Under the pieces are notes generated by a model. It saw only the letters and a list, made by a program, of their open reading frames with translations, searched no databases and was not told the origin of the DNA. A DNA stretch of 64,000 nt from Paludibacteraceae bacterium (GTDB lineage: Bacteria; Bacteroidota; Bacteroidia; Bacteroidales; Paludibacteraceae): NCBI GenBank assembly GCA_905234835.1, contig CAJOIZ010000018.1, forward strand, positions 22,550 to 86,549, read 5' to 3'. Below, in pieces: positions 9,401-19,190 of the stretch; the stretch's first letter is position 1; each line of letters begins with the position of its first letter. A program made the translations under genes and the position numbers.

Positions 9401-10213
9401 TTATTCTGTCTGTTTGGCTTCCTGCCAGAGTTCTTCCATCTGCTCAAGGCTCATTCCGTTGAGGGACAGACCTTTTTCTTTTGCCCGTTGCTCGATGTGG
9501 TTAAAACGGCGGATGAACTTGCGATTGGTTTTCTCAAGCGCGTTATCGGGTTTGAGGTGGTAGAGTCGCGCCATGTTGATGATTGCGAAAAGCAGGTCGC
9601 CGAGTTCGCTTTCCATGCGCTGTTTCTGCTCCGTAGTCGGGTCTTCACCTTCTGGTACCTCTGTCCGCGTTTCGGCGTCAAACTCGCTGATTTCCTCTTT
9701 CACCTTGTCCCATACGTCCTCTTTCTTCTCCCAGTCAAATCCCACGTTGGCTGCCTTGTCCTGTATGCGGTAGGCTTTGACGAGCGAGGGGAGCGAGTCG
9801 GGTATGCCGCCAAGGACGGTGTGGTTACCATCTTTCTCCTTGAGTTTGACCTGTTCCCACAAGCGGGACACCTCTTCGGCATTGGCAGCGGCTTCCTGTC
9901 CATAGACGTGCGGATGACGGAAGATGAGTTTGTCGCACAAGCGGTTGCACACATCGGCAATATCAAATTCGCCCGTCTCGGACGCAATCTTGGCATAGAA
10001 AACGATGTGGAGCAGTACGTCACCTAGTTCCTTGCTTATTTCGGTCATATCCTTTTGGATAATCGCCGCGCTCAGTTCGTTGGCTTCCTCAATGGTGTTC
10101 TGTCGCAGGCTTTCAAAAGTCTGTTTGCGGTCCCACGGGCATTTCTCTCGGAGGTCGTTCATTACAGTGAGCAGGCGGTCGAAAGCCTGCAGTTGTTCCT
10201 GTCGTGTATGCAT
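9401..10213 (-). CDS. mazG: Nucleoside triphosphate pyrophosphohydrolase MazG
   Basis: A 270-residue all-alpha NTP pyrophosphatase with two MazG domains, the normal E. coli-type length. The metal-binding pattern EEANELS...ELGDVLLHIVF is in the first domain (about residues 38-70) and ELGDLLFAIINMARL in the second (about 205-220). It hydrolyses NTPs to NMP and pyrophosphate and helps clear damaged nucleotides. It is the last gene of a leftward run with the LpxH-like, DUF59, MATE and Mrp genes, 12 bp after lpxH. Confidence 0.95.
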   Translation of the reverse strand: MHTRQEQLQAFDRLLTVMNDLREKCPWDRKQTFESLRQNTIEEANELSAAIIQKDMTEISKELGDVLLHIVFYAKIASETGEFDIADVCNRLCDKLIFRHPHVYGQEAAANAEEVSRLWEQVKLKEKDGNHTVLGGIPDSLPSLVKAYRIQDKAANVGFDWEKKEDVWDKVKEEISEFDAETRTEVPEGEDPTTEQKQRMESELGDLLFAIINMARLYHLKPDNALEKTNRKFIRRFNHIEQRAKEKGLSLNGMSLEQMEELWQEAKQTE

Positions 10214-10225
10214 GGATGCAATGAG

Positions 10226-11041
10226 TTATTTGTCGGTGAATTGTTTCATTTCTATCTGTCCGTCGGTCATCTGCGCGTAGGTAAACTGACGGAAGAAATC
10301 TCCAAGGATGACGACTTCGGGGCGATTACTACGCTGTAAGTGCAGGTTAACGTGTCTGTGTCCGAAGATGCAGAGGTCATATTCTGTATGCTCCTCCGCC
10401 CAGAGGACGAGTTCCTCGCGGTCGTCGCCTCTGTAAGGGAAAGGATGCTGTATCTCCTTGAGCCGGCTACGTCTCGCCCATTCGTAGCCAAAAGTGTCTC
10501 CAAGTGCGGGCGGAAGCAGGCGGTAGAAGAACTGTGGCACAGGATTATGGAAGAAGGCGCGCAGGTGCATGAACTGCCGTATGCGCTTCTGCATATCCTT
10601 CGGAAGGTTAGTTATATAGTCCGACGGTACCAGTCCATCCCCGTGTGCAAGAAAGACTTTCCGACCTTGCAGGATGAGGGAGGCGGGCCGGGTGTGGACG
10701 ATGACCCCTGTATTGCAGCGGAGGTCACCGAAGGTCCAAATGTCGTGGTTGCCGATGAAGTAATGGACTTTGATGCCTTTGTCGGTCAAGCTGCGGAGCG
10801 TACGGAGGAACGGTTCAAATGTTCTTTTCGAGCATGGGAGATGCCAGTTGCCCTGACGGTCAATCCACTGATGCCGTTCAAAAAAGTATTCGTACCAGAA
10901 ATCGAACATATCACCGAGAAGGAAAATCTCTTCGGCATCCTGCGCCATCCTCTCAAGGAGCGCAACAAGCCGTTGCTGGTGCGCTTCAGGGGCGGTGATG
11001 ACGCGCGAACCGAGGTGTGCATCGCTCAGGAAGTAAGTCAT
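10226..11041 (-). CDS. lpxH: UDP-2,3-diacylglucosamine hydrolase-like metallophosphoesterase
   Basis: A calcineurin-like phosphoesterase of about 271 residues from the ATG at 11041, which gives the family N-terminus MTYFLSDAHLG; the longer frame upstream adds an unlikely basic leader. Metal motifs in order: SDAHLG, LLGDMFDFW, GNHDIW, AHGDGL and FGHRH. The pattern and length fit LpxH, which cuts UDP-2,3-diacylglucosamine to lipid X in lipid A synthesis at the inner membrane face. It follows the DUF59 gene by 11 bp. Assignment to LpxH rather than a generic phosphoesterase rests on the FDFWYEYFF and HRH segments. Confidence 0.88.
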   Translation of the reverse strand: MTYFLSDAHLGSRVITAPEAHQQRLVALLERMAQDAEEIFLLGDMFDFWYEYFFERHQWIDRQGNWHLPCSKRTFEPFLRTLRSLTDKGIKVHYFIGNHDIWTFGDLRCNTGVIVHTRPASLILQGRKVFLAHGDGLVPSDYITNLPKDMQKRIRQFMHLRAFFHNPVPQFFYRLLPPALGDTFGYEWARRSRLKEIQHPFPYRGDDREELVLWAEEHTEYDLCIFGHRHVNLHLQRSNRPEVVILGDFFRQFTYAQMTDGQIEMKQFTDK

Positions 11042-11052
11042 AAGGCGGAGGA

Positions 11053-11364
11053 TTAGAGGAACCCCAGTTCGAGCCGTGCCTCTTCGGACATACGGTCCTT
11101 GGTCCATTCGGGTTCGAAGACGATATCGACATTAACCGTGCTGATGCCTTCCACGGAGCCGACTTTCTGCTTTATATCCTCCACGAGGAAATCGGCAGCG
11201 GGGCATCCCGGAGCAGTGAGGGTCATCTCTATATTGCAAGTGTCGCCCTGAATATCAATCTTGTAAATCAGTCCGAGGTCATATACATTGACGGGTATCT
11301 CGGGGTCATAAACCGTCTTAATCATTCGGAGGACTTCCTCTTCTTTTTCCAAAAACTCGTTCAT
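11053..11364 (-). CDS. DUF59/MIP18-family iron-sulfur assembly protein
   Basis: A 103-residue protein starting at the ATG at 11364 (MNEFLEKEEEVL). It has the family signature TVYDPEIPVNVYDLGLIY and LTAPGCPAADFLVEDI with the conserved Cys of TAPGCP. DUF59/SufT proteins help load Fe-S clusters on target proteins. Its neighbour two genes upstream is the Mrp Fe-S carrier ATPase (12766-13806), which supports the role. A longer reading frame upstream (to 11523) is antisense-like overlap with the MATE gene and is not used. Confidence 0.92.
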   Translation of the reverse strand: MNEFLEKEEEVLRMIKTVYDPEIPVNVYDLGLIYKIDIQGDTCNIEMTLTAPGCPAADFLVEDIKQKVGSVEGISTVNVDIVFEPEWTKDRMSEEARLELGFL

Positions 11365-11401
11365 ACCGGTGTGACAGAAAAACGGCGCAAAGGTAGGTGG
11401 T

Positions 11402-12769
11402 TTATTCAGTTTGTGCAAGTTTGAATTGCGGGAGTGTTTTCCAGAGGATGACGGCTGCCGTGACAGCGGAGAGCGCATCGCTAACGGGGAGGCTCCACCA
11501 TACGCCTGACAGCGGGTCGGCAAAGAGAGCGGGCAGCAGCAGCGAAAGCGGGATAAGATAGAGCACCTGCCGCGTGAGGCTCAGGAAGATGGCTTTGCCC
11601 GCCATACCGATGCTGGTGAAGAAGTTGCCTGTCACCATCTGGAACCCGACGAGCCACATCATGCAGCAGAGTATGCGCATCGGCGTGACAGTCGCGGCGA
11701 TGAGTGCCGCATCGTGTGTGAATACGCGGGTCATCAGCGACGGCGTGCACAGACCGAGAATGAAGACGAGTCCCATTACGACTGAAGCACAGAAAGCGGT
11801 CAGCTGGAAGGCGCGCAGCATACGGTGATACTGCCGTGCGCCGTAGTTGAAGCCGACAATAGGCTGCATACCTTGGTTGAGACCCATCACAATCATAGCG
11901 AAGACGAATGTGAAGCGGTTGATGATGCCGTAGGCAGCGAGAGCCATATCCCCGCCGAAACGCACCAACTGGCGGTTGATGATAACCACCACGAAGCAGT
12001 GGGCGATGTTCATCAGGAAAGGCGACGCGCCGATGGCGAACGAGCGGAGGGTGATCTGCCGGTCAAGACGCCATATACCTTTCTTGAAATGGATTATCTC
12101 ATGCGGGTTGCAAAAGATGAAGAACTGCCATGCGACAGCAATCATCTGGGAGATGACTGTAGCGAGAGCCGCTCCACGCACGCCCATATCAAGCGCGAAA
12201 ATAAACACGGGGTCAAGCAGTATATTGACAGAAACGGCGACGATAGTGGCTGCCATACTGGTTTTCGGATGCCCCATCGAGCGAAGCATATTGTTCAATC
12301 CGAAATAGATATGGGTGACAATGTTGCCATAGAGAATAATCTCCATATAGTCCCGCGCATAGGGAAGCGTGTCGGCACTACCTCCGAAGGCAAGCAGGAT
12401 GGGGTCAAGCCATACGAGGGCGACCACCATCACGAGGGTACTCAGGATGATATTAAGAACAATGACATTACCGAGAGTCCGTCCCGCGTTTTCGTAGTTC
12501 TTTTCGCCGAGGAAGATAGCGACAAGGGAGGAAGCCCCTACCCCGACAAAACTGCCGAAGGCGGCGCATATATCCATCATCGGTTTGGCAACGGTCAGTC
12601 CCGACAGCGCAAGCGGTCCGCAGCCATGGCCGATGAAGATGCTATCCACTATGTTGTACAGCGAACTCGCCGTCATGGCTATGATGGCGGGAAGGGCGTA
12701 CTTGAAGAGCAGATGGCGTATGGGCTGCGTCCCCAGTTCGGCTGCTTTGAGCGAAGAGGTACGTGTCAT
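11402..12769 (-). CDS. MATE-family multidrug/sodium antiporter
   Basis: A 455-residue inner-membrane protein with 12 predicted hydrophobic segments and the MATE N-terminal pattern (PIRHLLFKYALPAIIAMTASSLYNIVDSIFIGHGCGPLALSGL). Length is normal. It exports drugs or metabolites with a sodium or proton gradient. Its ATG overlaps the TGA of the mrp gene (ATGA, 12766-12769), so the two are translationally coupled. Substrate unknown. Confidence 0.92.
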   Translation of the reverse strand: MTRTSSLKAAELGTQPIRHLLFKYALPAIIAMTASSLYNIVDSIFIGHGCGPLALSGLTVAKPMMDICAAFGSFVGVGASSLVAIFLGEKNYENAGRTLGNVIVLNIILSTLVMVVALVWLDPILLAFGGSADTLPYARDYMEIILYGNIVTHIYFGLNNMLRSMGHPKTSMAATIVAVSVNILLDPVFIFALDMGVRGAALATVISQMIAVAWQFFIFCNPHEIIHFKKGIWRLDRQITLRSFAIGASPFLMNIAHCFVVVIINRQLVRFGGDMALAAYGIINRFTFVFAMIVMGLNQGMQPIVGFNYGARQYHRMLRAFQLTAFCASVVMGLVFILGLCTPSLMTRVFTHDAALIAATVTPMRILCCMMWLVGFQMVTGNFFTSIGMAGKAIFLSLTRQVLYLIPLSLLLPALFADPLSGVWWSLPVSDALSAVTAAVILWKTLPQFKLAQTE

Positions 12770-13806
12770 CGGTCGGCTATACGGGAGGCTATATCAAGGA
12801 AGCAGGCGGCAGCGGGATGACCAACCTGCAAGGCAATCGGTGTTCCGTCGTCCCCGCTCTCGCGGATGGACTGGACGAGCGGTATCTGTCCGAGGAAGGG
12901 GACGGACAATTCTGCGGCAAGGTTCTTTCCTCCGTCCTTTCCGAAGATGTAGTATCGGTTCTGCGGCAGTTCGGCGGGCGTGAACCACGACATGTTCTCT
13001 ATGATGCCGAGTATGGGGACATTGACTTTTGGGTTGAGGAACATCGATACGCCCTTGCGTGCATCGGTGAGCGCCACCGGCTGGGGCGTTGTTACTACGA
13101 TGGCTCCCGTGAGGGGCAACGTCTGCAGGAGGGTCAAGTGGATGTCCGCCGTTCCGGGCGGCAGGTCGATAAGGAAATAGTCCAGTTCCCCCCAATGGGC
13201 ATCGTTGATAAGCTGTTTGATAGCGTTGGAAGCCATACCTCCCCGCCATATGAGCCCTTGTGCTGTATCGACGAAGAAGCCGATGCTGAGCATCTTGACC
13301 CCGTACTGCTCAATGGGTTCGATGAGTGTCCGTCCGTTCTCCTCAACGGAGTAGGGCTGGCAGTCCTCGGTATGGAACATCTTGGGCAGACTGGGACCAT
13401 GGATGTCCGCATCGAGTATGCCCACACGGAAGCCTTTCTGAGCCAGTGCGATAGCGAGGTTTGCCGCCACCGTTGATTTCCCTACTCCACCCTTGCCTGA
13501 ATGAACGGCAATGATATGTCCGGCTTGGAGCGAGCGTTCGGTGGGGTCGGTTGTCTGTATCTGCCGGTACTTGGTATGGATATGCACAGAGGCATTGGCA
13601 TCCACGTAGGTCTTTACGGCTGTTTCAGCGGCGCGTGTGACGGACTTGATGAACGGGTCGGTGTCCCGGTCGAAGATGAGCGAGAAACTGATGTCGAATC
13701 CGCTGATGCGCAGGTCATCCTCAAGCATACCGCTATCAATAAGGTTCTTGCCTGTTCCCGGATAGCGAACGTGCCGTAGTGCGTCTATAATTTGTTGAGG
13801 ATACAT
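12766..13806 (-). CDS. Mrp/ApbC-family Fe-S cluster carrier ATPase
   Basis: A 346-residue protein from the ATG at 13806 (MYPQQIIDALRHVRYPGTG). It has an N-terminal DUF59-like domain (about 1-85), then the deviant Walker A SGKGGVGKST near residue 105 and FLIDLPPGTADIHLTL. The C-terminal CxxC seen in many Mrp proteins is absent: ENMSWFTPAELPQNRYYIFG takes its place, which I believe is common in Bacteroidetes. It carries Fe-S clusters to apoproteins. It is 10 bp downstream of the M6 protease gene and overlaps the MATE gene by 4 bp. Confidence 0.92.
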   Translation of the reverse strand: MYPQQIIDALRHVRYPGTGKNLIDSGMLEDDLRISGFDISFSLIFDRDTDPFIKSVTRAAETAVKTYVDANASVHIHTKYRQIQTTDPTERSLQAGHIIAVHSGKGGVGKSTVAANLAIALAQKGFRVGILDADIHGPSLPKMFHTEDCQPYSVEENGRTLIEPIEQYGVKMLSIGFFVDTAQGLIWRGGMASNAIKQLINDAHWGELDYFLIDLPPGTADIHLTLLQTLPLTGAIVVTTPQPVALTDARKGVSMFLNPKVNVPILGIIENMSWFTPAELPQNRYYIFGKDGGKNLAAELSVPFLGQIPLVQSIRESGDDGTPIALQVGHPAAACFLDIASRIADR

Positions 13807-13816
13807 GGTGAGAGGC

Positions 13817-16483
13817 TTAATAGATGAATTTTGACCAGAGTCCTTTGCGCGACAGCCGTGTCTGCGGGCAGTACTTGACAAGGTAAATCTGTCCGCGCAC
13901 CAATCCGTTGACAGGCAGTACGAACGTGTTTTCACCTTCCTCCAGCGGCAGCGCGAAGAGGAGTGTGCCGGTAGTATCGAACACACGCAGGAAGCTGTCT
14001 TCTTCGGCGTTTTCGGGGAGGTAAGCCGTTACCGTTCCGTTCAGGTTGCGTACAAGGAACTGCCGTGCATTGTTTTCCGGTCCCGGTATGGTGTGTACCC
14101 GTATGCTGTTGCCCATATCGCTGACATGCGGTTCGCACCCTTTGTCTTCCGCCGAACGCAAGGCGTAATGATAGTCCGTACCCGGTTGCAAATCCTTGAC
14201 TATAAAACTGTCAGTCGGCGCTAAAATCGTTTCGACGGTATCAGGGAAGAGATAAACAGGTTGAGCGGACAGGGTGTAGGACAGCGAGGAGAGGGTTGCA
14301 TAATGACTTCCCGCCAACGTATAGTACGTGCACCGGAACCGGCGGTAGTCCTGCTCAAGGGTGAACGTGTATTGCCGCTGGAGGGTTGAACTGAGCGCAC
14401 GCACCGGCACGCTGTCCACTCTCTGCCACGTCTGACTGCCTGTGAGCGCATCTATCAGGACGCATCCCCGGAAATCGTTCTTGTCCGAACTGTAGGACTG
14501 TGCCACCGACAGGTTGAGGGCGGTGGCTGGGAACAGGGAGTATTCGGTGCTATAGCTCGTGCCTGACTGCGACATCTTCAGATTGGGCTGGAACTTACGG
14601 GTCAGCGGTTCCTCTTTCACGGTATAGACGGCAAGCCGGTATTCATCGGCATCGTCCTGCTGCTGCCAGCGGGCGGTGAAGGCATAAGGGGTTATATCGT
14701 CCGCTTCGAGCGCTTTTACGGGTGTGATGAGGGTAGCCCGTTTGCTTTCCCCGTAGAGTGTGACCTGTGCGAACTGCTGCCGGTTGGCAGTCTGTGCGTA
14801 GAGAATACCCATGTGCGAAGAACAGATGATGGCAGGTTTGTAGCGCACATAGACGGTAGCGCGGCACATGCTGTCAGCCGCAACAGGGATAGTGAGCGTG
14901 GAAGTCCCCCATTGGATGCTGTCCAGACTCAGTTCAAAAGAGTTGGTACTGATATAGATATTGACCACCGAGTCCTGAATACCGCTTCCTTCCAGTTGCA
15001 GTACATCGACTCCCATTTCCTGTCTCTTGCCATTGAGCAGGGTGCTCTTCATCACAGGAGGCACCTCGGGCGTGAAGTAGAGTCCCGAACCTGTGTTTTC
15101 GCCGTGGTGGAAGGCTATCTCAATGCTGTTGAAGACGCGGATATTAGAGAGTACATGCTGACTGAGTATATCCCCGTTCACGCCGGTGGGGGTGAATTGT
15201 GTGACGCGGTACTGTCCGGGATAGGTGTCGGTTCCCGTGGTGGTAGAAGGGTTCTGGTACCATGCCTCACAGATGTCAAAGACGAAGGGCTTGGCATTAT
15301 TAGGCGTGTTGTTGTCCCATCGTTTCTTGTTCCAATATATATGCGATATGAGCAGTCCGGTTCCGGCGAGGCAGCCGTAGGGCTTGTCCCATCCTACCCG
15401 TTGCCTGTTTTCAACGAGCCAGTATTCAATGGGGTTGGGATTGGAAGCAGAGAGGTTATGTGTCTTGGAGGCAATGAGGTAGGCACGGTTGGATGTCTCG
15501 ATAGGTTCAAGCGTGCAGTCCTTCGTTTCGACGAGTTGTTCGGGCGTCATCCATCCGAGGTAGAAACGTTCGAAGGCCGTGAAGGAGGGCGGTGTACGTC
15601 CGTCGTTGCAGTAGTTGCCGTAGCACATGATGTCCCATGCCCCGACGGTATAGTTGTCGCTGTTCTGCGTGTCGTAGAGGTCATCCAAGCCGAGAACGTG
15701 GCTGAACTCGTGGCAGAAAGTGCCTATGCCGCACATGTTGGTTCCGTATTCACCGCTCAGTTCCGAGGTGCAGGCATAGTCCCAGAGCCAGTAGTCTTTG
15801 CCGTCCTTACCTTTATAATAATAGCGGATGGTCTTGCCATCCTTTTCCGTGAAGACGTAGTACCTGTGCGGCCATACCGCATCTTCGGGTCCGCCTTCCG
15901 CTTCGTTGTGTCCGGCGAAATAGATGAATATGTTGTCCACCTCTCCGTCGTTGTTCTCGTCATAGAGCGACCAGTCGATATCGTGTTCAAGGATGTCGCA
16001 GGCATCAACGACCATCTGTGGTGTCTGGTCATCCGTGCCGCCGTAGTAGGCTCTTGTGTGAGGCAGTGTTACCGGACCATAGACATCGAAGGAGGGACGG
16101 AAGACGTTGTTGGAGGACGCGAGGAAATAGTCTCTTGCACTACCAGTACCGCCGTTATCGCTATAGTTCGGCTCATTGAGCATCTTGTAGAATGCCTCCT
16201 GCGGGTCGGGAGTAACGAAACTGACATCGGTGAAATTGACCAGAATAACGAGACTCCGCACATCACCCTGTGTAGGGAAAGTGGACTCTATATGGGGCAT
16301 TCGGCGAAGACCGTGGGACTGGTCCGAGGGAGAACACTTACGTCCGCTCGAATCTTTCCTGTAATGATAGTATTCATCCCCGTACAAACCCGTTCCGGGC
16401 TTGGCTACCACAGCGAATAACGGCGAGTGGATAGTCATAAGCAATAACACCGCTACGGATATCTTCCTAATAACTCTTTTCAT
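13817..16483 (-). CDS. Secreted M6-family (immune-inhibitor-A-like) metalloprotease
   Basis: An 888-residue exported protease: signal peptide (ISVAVLLLMTIHSPLFAVVA), then an M6 catalytic domain with the zinc site FCHEFSHVLGLDDLYD and the following WDIMCYG methionine turn, then several beta-rich domains (fibronectin-III-like repeats near 600-790). The last about 75 residues (LRVFDTTGTLLFALPLEEGENTF.. IYLVKY) resemble a type IX secretion sorting domain but lack its usual basic end, so the route is uncertain. Its promoter is at 16511-16541. A 535-codon antisense frame on the other strand is a shadow. Confidence 0.9.
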   Translation of the reverse strand: MKRVIRKISVAVLLLMTIHSPLFAVVAKPGTGLYGDEYYHYRKDSSGRKCSPSDQSHGLRRMPHIESTFPTQGDVRSLVILVNFTDVSFVTPDPQEAFYKMLNEPNYSDNGGTGSARDYFLASSNNVFRPSFDVYGPVTLPHTRAYYGGTDDQTPQMVVDACDILEHDIDWSLYDENNDGEVDNIFIYFAGHNEAEGGPEDAVWPHRYYVFTEKDGKTIRYYYKGKDGKDYWLWDYACTSELSGEYGTNMCGIGTFCHEFSHVLGLDDLYDTQNSDNYTVGAWDIMCYGNYCNDGRTPPSFTAFERFYLGWMTPEQLVETKDCTLEPIETSNRAYLIASKTHNLSASNPNPIEYWLVENRQRVGWDKPYGCLAGTGLLISHIYWNKKRWDNNTPNNAKPFVFDICEAWYQNPSTTTGTDTYPGQYRVTQFTPTGVNGDILSQHVLSNIRVFNSIEIAFHHGENTGSGLYFTPEVPPVMKSTLLNGKRQEMGVDVLQLEGSGIQDSVVNIYISTNSFELSLDSIQWGTSTLTIPVAADSMCRATVYVRYKPAIICSSHMGILYAQTANRQQFAQVTLYGESKRATLITPVKALEADDITPYAFTARWQQQDDADEYRLAVYTVKEEPLTRKFQPNLKMSQSGTSYSTEYSLFPATALNLSVAQSYSSDKNDFRGCVLIDALTGSQTWQRVDSVPVRALSSTLQRQYTFTLEQDYRRFRCTYYTLAGSHYATLSSLSYTLSAQPVYLFPDTVETILAPTDSFIVKDLQPGTDYHYALRSAEDKGCEPHVSDMGNSIRVHTIPGPENNARQFLVRNLNGTVTAYLPENAEEDSFLRVFDTTGTLLFALPLEEGENTFVLPVNGLVRGQIYLVKYCPQTRLSRKGLWSKFIY

Positions 16484-16510
16484 TGTCTTCTATTCTTGCG
16501 CAAAAGCGCG

Positions 16511-16541
16511 CAAAGGTAACATATATGAGTAAAACGTGCAA
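16511..16541 (-). promoter_or_regulatory. Promoter of the M6 protease operon
   Basis: Minus strand: TTG (16539-16541), 20 nt, TACCTTTG (16511-16518), 27 nt before the ATG at 16483. It probably also serves mrp through mazG, because all spacings downstream are short. Confidence 0.65.
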
Positions 16542-16576
16542 ATCAGCATAAATAATGATAAAAAAAAGCAACTTTT

Positions 16577-16609
16577 ACTATAGGGATACTATAGGGATAC
16601 TATAGGGAT
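16577..16609. repeat. 11-bp tandem repeat, 3 units
   Basis: ACTATAGGGAT is repeated three times without change (16577-16587, 16588-16598, 16599-16609). The total is 33 bp and the period is one DNA turn. It lies between the protease promoter and the tRNA-Arg. Other 11-bp arrays of different sequence occur at 32234-32299 and 51464-51562. Confidence 0.9.
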
Positions 16610-16796
16610 AGCGATAGGATAGATTGAATATCCCGCAGCCTTTCCTGACCTTTCCGCAGCCGGTAATAACGGCACAGACACCGGCGCCGAACAGCCCGTA
16701 AAAACAAAGAAATCAGAAAACTACAATCTCCAGACTTCTTGACCATACGGATGCTGCGGCTGTCCGCTAACCCGTATCAACGTTTTCCGTTGCCGG

Positions 16797-16870
16797 TGAT
16801 TTGGGCGGGAGTCGAACCCGCGACCCACAGCTTAGAAGGCTGTTGCTCTATCCAACTGAGCTACCAAACC
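16797..16870 (-). tRNA. tRNA-Arg (anticodon UCU)
   Basis: Reading the minus strand, GGTTTGG pairs with CCAAATC, the D arm reads TAGCTCAGTTGGATAGAGCA, the anticodon arm is CAGCC-TTCTAAG-CTG with anticodon TCT, and the T arm is CGGGTTCGACTCCCG. CCA is not encoded. It lies between the M6 protease and rpoD. Confidence 0.95.
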
Positions 16871-16941
16871 GAAAAATAGCCTAAAACGGGCTGCAAAGGT
16901 AGGGCTATTTTTCGGATTGCAAAAAAAAATTAAGAAAAAGT

Positions 16942-16971
16942 TTGTATTATTAGAAAAATGTTGTAATTTTG
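16942..16971 (+). promoter_or_regulatory. Promoter of rpoD
   Basis: TTG at 16942-16944, 19 nt, TAATTTTG at 16964-16971. The sigma-factor ATG at 17014 gives a leader of about 36 nt, so the upstream in-frame ATG at 16969, inside the -7 element, cannot be used. Confidence 0.65.
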
Positions 16972-17013
16972 CGGGCTTTTTTCGCAAAAATTCAAGCTTC
17001 AAACAGGAATCCT

Positions 17014-17874
17014 ATGCGTCAACTTAAGATTACAAAATCCATAACCAACCGCGAGTCAGCCTCGTTGGACAAGTACTTACAGGAAATCGGCCGAGAGGAC
17101 TTGATCTCAGTGGAGGACGAGGTTGAACTTGCAGGTCGCATCCGGCAGGGTGACCGTGCAGCGTTAGAAAAGCTGACTAAAGCCAATCTGCGCTTTGTCG
17201 TATCTGTAGCCAAGCAGTATCAGAACCAGGGGCTGAGTCTGCCTGACTTGATTAACGAGGGTAATCTGGGTCTGATAAAAGCGGCGGAGAAGTTTGACGA
17301 GACCCGCGGTTTCAAGTTCATATCCTATGCCGTATGGTGGATCCGACAGAGCATTCTTCAAGCGTTGGCTGAGCAGGCACGTATTGTTCGTCTGCCGCTG
17401 AACCAAGTTGGCTCTATCAACAAGATAAACAAGACTCTCCAGCGCTTTGAGCAGGAGCATGAGCGCCGTCCGTCCATAGAGGAACTGGCGGAAATCTTGG
17501 ATATGCCTATAGAGAAGATTGCCGAAACGATGAAGATGTCGGGTCGTCACATCAGTATGGACGCACCTTTCGTTGAAGGTGAGGACAACAGCCTGATAGA
17601 CGTGATGCCGAATGAGGACAGTCCGAACGCTGATAGGGGTTTGATTAACGAGTCGCTGACGAAGGAGATTGACCGTGCTTTGGCGACACTGACTGAACGT
17701 GAGGCAAGGATTCTGCGTCAGTTCTTCGGATTAGGTGTTCAGGAAAAGACGTTGGAAGAGATAGGCGAAGAGTTGCATCTGACGCGCGAACGCGTCCGCC
17801 AAATCAAGGAAAAGGCCATCAAGAAACTCAAACAGAACTCCCGCAGCCATATCCTGCGCACTTACTTGGGTTAA
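17014..17874 (+). CDS. rpoD: Primary sigma factor RpoD/SigA
   Basis: A 286-residue sigma-70 factor of the short Bacteroidetes type: starts [22 protein letters not shown], lacks region 1.1 and has region 1.2, region 2 ([46 protein letters not shown]), region 3 and region 4 with HTH ([22 protein letters not shown]). It recognises the unusual TTTG/TAnnTTTG promoters seen in this window. The ATG at 17014 is chosen over 16969 because the latter overlaps the promoter. Confidence 0.97.
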   Translation: MRQLKITKSITNRESASLDKYLQEIGREDLISVEDEVELAGRIRQGDRAALEKLTKANLRFVVSVAKQYQNQGLSLPDLINEGNLGLIKAAEKFDETRGFKFISYAVWWIRQSILQALAEQARIVRLPLNQVGSINKINKTLQRFEQEHERRPSIEELAEILDMPIEKIAETMKMSGRHISMDAPFVEGEDNSLIDVMPNEDSPNADRGLINESLTKEIDRALATLTEREARILRQFFGLGVQEKTLEEIGEELHLTRERVRQIKEKAIKKLKQNSRSHILRTYLG

Positions 17875-17883
17875 CGGAGTTCC

Positions 17884-19182
17884 TTATATCCATCCTAATG
17901 CATACAGCGGAACATATTGTATATTCCCCGCTTTCTGCATCGGATATTTACACACAACCATCGGTTCTCCCAATGAGGGGTTGGATTCTGCCAATGCATT
18001 GTCAAGCGATGTATGATGCATATAATCATTGCCCGACTTGACTTCGATAACACTAATCTTGTTATTCTTCGCAATTAGGAAATCCAATTCTTGGCGGCTC
18101 TTATGGTCGTAATAATGAAGAGGATAACCTTTCTTTACCAATTCCGCAGCCACATAATTCTCGGTCAATGCGCCTTCATTGATATCAATCTCACCATTCA
18201 GTACCTGCCACTGGATAGAGTCACGCCACATGGCGCACAACAGACCTGTGTCTAACAAAAAAACTTTGTACAGATTGCGCTTTTCATATTGCTCAAAAGG
18301 CAACCGCAATTCATGGGTGTTATATGAAAAATATGCAATACCCGCATCAATAAGCCACTGTGCCGCGTTTTCATATTTCTGTGAGGTAGCCTTTTGTTCT
18401 ATATCCGCGATAATGAACCGTTTCTTCTCTTTACTCAACTCCGACGGGATGGCGTCAAAAAAGAGTTTGGCACGCGCCTTTTCCTTTCCAGCATATTTGG
18501 CCATATCATCACGATAACTGTCAATGATAGTACGTTGTATAGATAGTGTACGTGAGAAATCGACTTGCTGAAGATACATGTTCACCACTTCTGGCATTCC
18601 GCCTACTATCAGATATTCACGGTAGTATTTCAACAACTGGTCATGCATAAAATCGTCCACCGGTAGGTATGCCCGTAGCGTATCCTTGATTGTCTCAAGG
18701 GCTTTCCCTGATACTCCTTTTGCCCAAAGAAACTCCTCAAAATCCAACGGGTACATATTCACATTCTGTTCAAACCCGACCGGATAGGAACTGACATCCG
18801 CATAATGCAGTCCGAGCAGAGAGCCTGATTCAATATAGTCAAACCTACCGTCTTCGACCAAGAACTTGATGGCAGTACGTGCGTTCGGACAAGTCTGTAT
18901 TTCGTCAAAAAAGACCAGCGTCTTGTGTTCCACAAACGGTCCGAAACCCATAATAGACAACTGGGAGATGATTGTTTCAGCATCCAGATTACCTTCAAAA
19001 GCCCGCTTGGCAGAAGGATACTTTTCAAATTTTATTTCAACTAAATATTCATACCGCCTTTTAGCAAACTCTCTGACAATAGTTGTTTTCCCAACTTGTC
19101 TGGCACCTTTCAGCAGAAGAGCCTTTTTGTGAGGTTCTGAAAACCACTTTTCTAAATCATTGGTTATCTTACGTTCAAGCAT
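17884..19182 (-). CDS. AAA ATPase with DUF4143 nuclease-like domain (ATPase 2)
   Basis: A 432-residue ATPase from the ATG at 19182 (MLERKITNDLEKWF). Walker A KGARQVGKTT is near residues 24-33, Walker B VFFDEIQTCP near 85-95, with a sensor-like ESGSLLG. The C-terminus is a PD-(D/E)XK-like DUF4143 domain: RQELDFLI..KISVIEVKSG. Paralogue of 42251-43591. A TTG start further upstream would translate the operator repeats as repeated LPAKS, which I reject. It converges with rpoD, 9 bp apart. Function unknown; its promoter carries its own 33-bp-phased repeats. Confidence 0.85.
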   Translation of the reverse strand: MLERKITNDLEKWFSEPHKKALLLKGARQVGKTTIVREFAKRRYEYLVEIKFEKYPSAKRAFEGNLDAETIISQLSIMGFGPFVEHKTLVFFDEIQTCPNARTAIKFLVEDGRFDYIESGSLLGLHYADVSSYPVGFEQNVNMYPLDFEEFLWAKGVSGKALETIKDTLRAYLPVDDFMHDQLLKYYREYLIVGGMPEVVNMYLQQVDFSRTLSIQRTIIDSYRDDMAKYAGKEKARAKLFFDAIPSELSKEKKRFIIADIEQKATSQKYENAAQWLIDAGIAYFSYNTHELRLPFEQYEKRNLYKVFLLDTGLLCAMWRDSIQWQVLNGEIDINEGALTENYVAAELVKKGYPLHYYDHKSRQELDFLIAKNNKISVIEVKSGNDYMHHTSLDNALAESNPSLGEPMVVCKYPMQKAGNIQYVPLYALGWI

Positions 19183-19190
19183 GATATTAC

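Noticed and set aside
11825..12820. 331-codon plus-strand frame over the MATE gene
   Set aside because: Antisense shadow; composition rich in His/Asp/Glu as expected for the complement of membrane codons.
14813..16420. 535-codon open frame antisense to the M6 protease
   Set aside because: It is the mirror of a well-supported gene, lacks any family signature, and comes from codon bias of the real frame.
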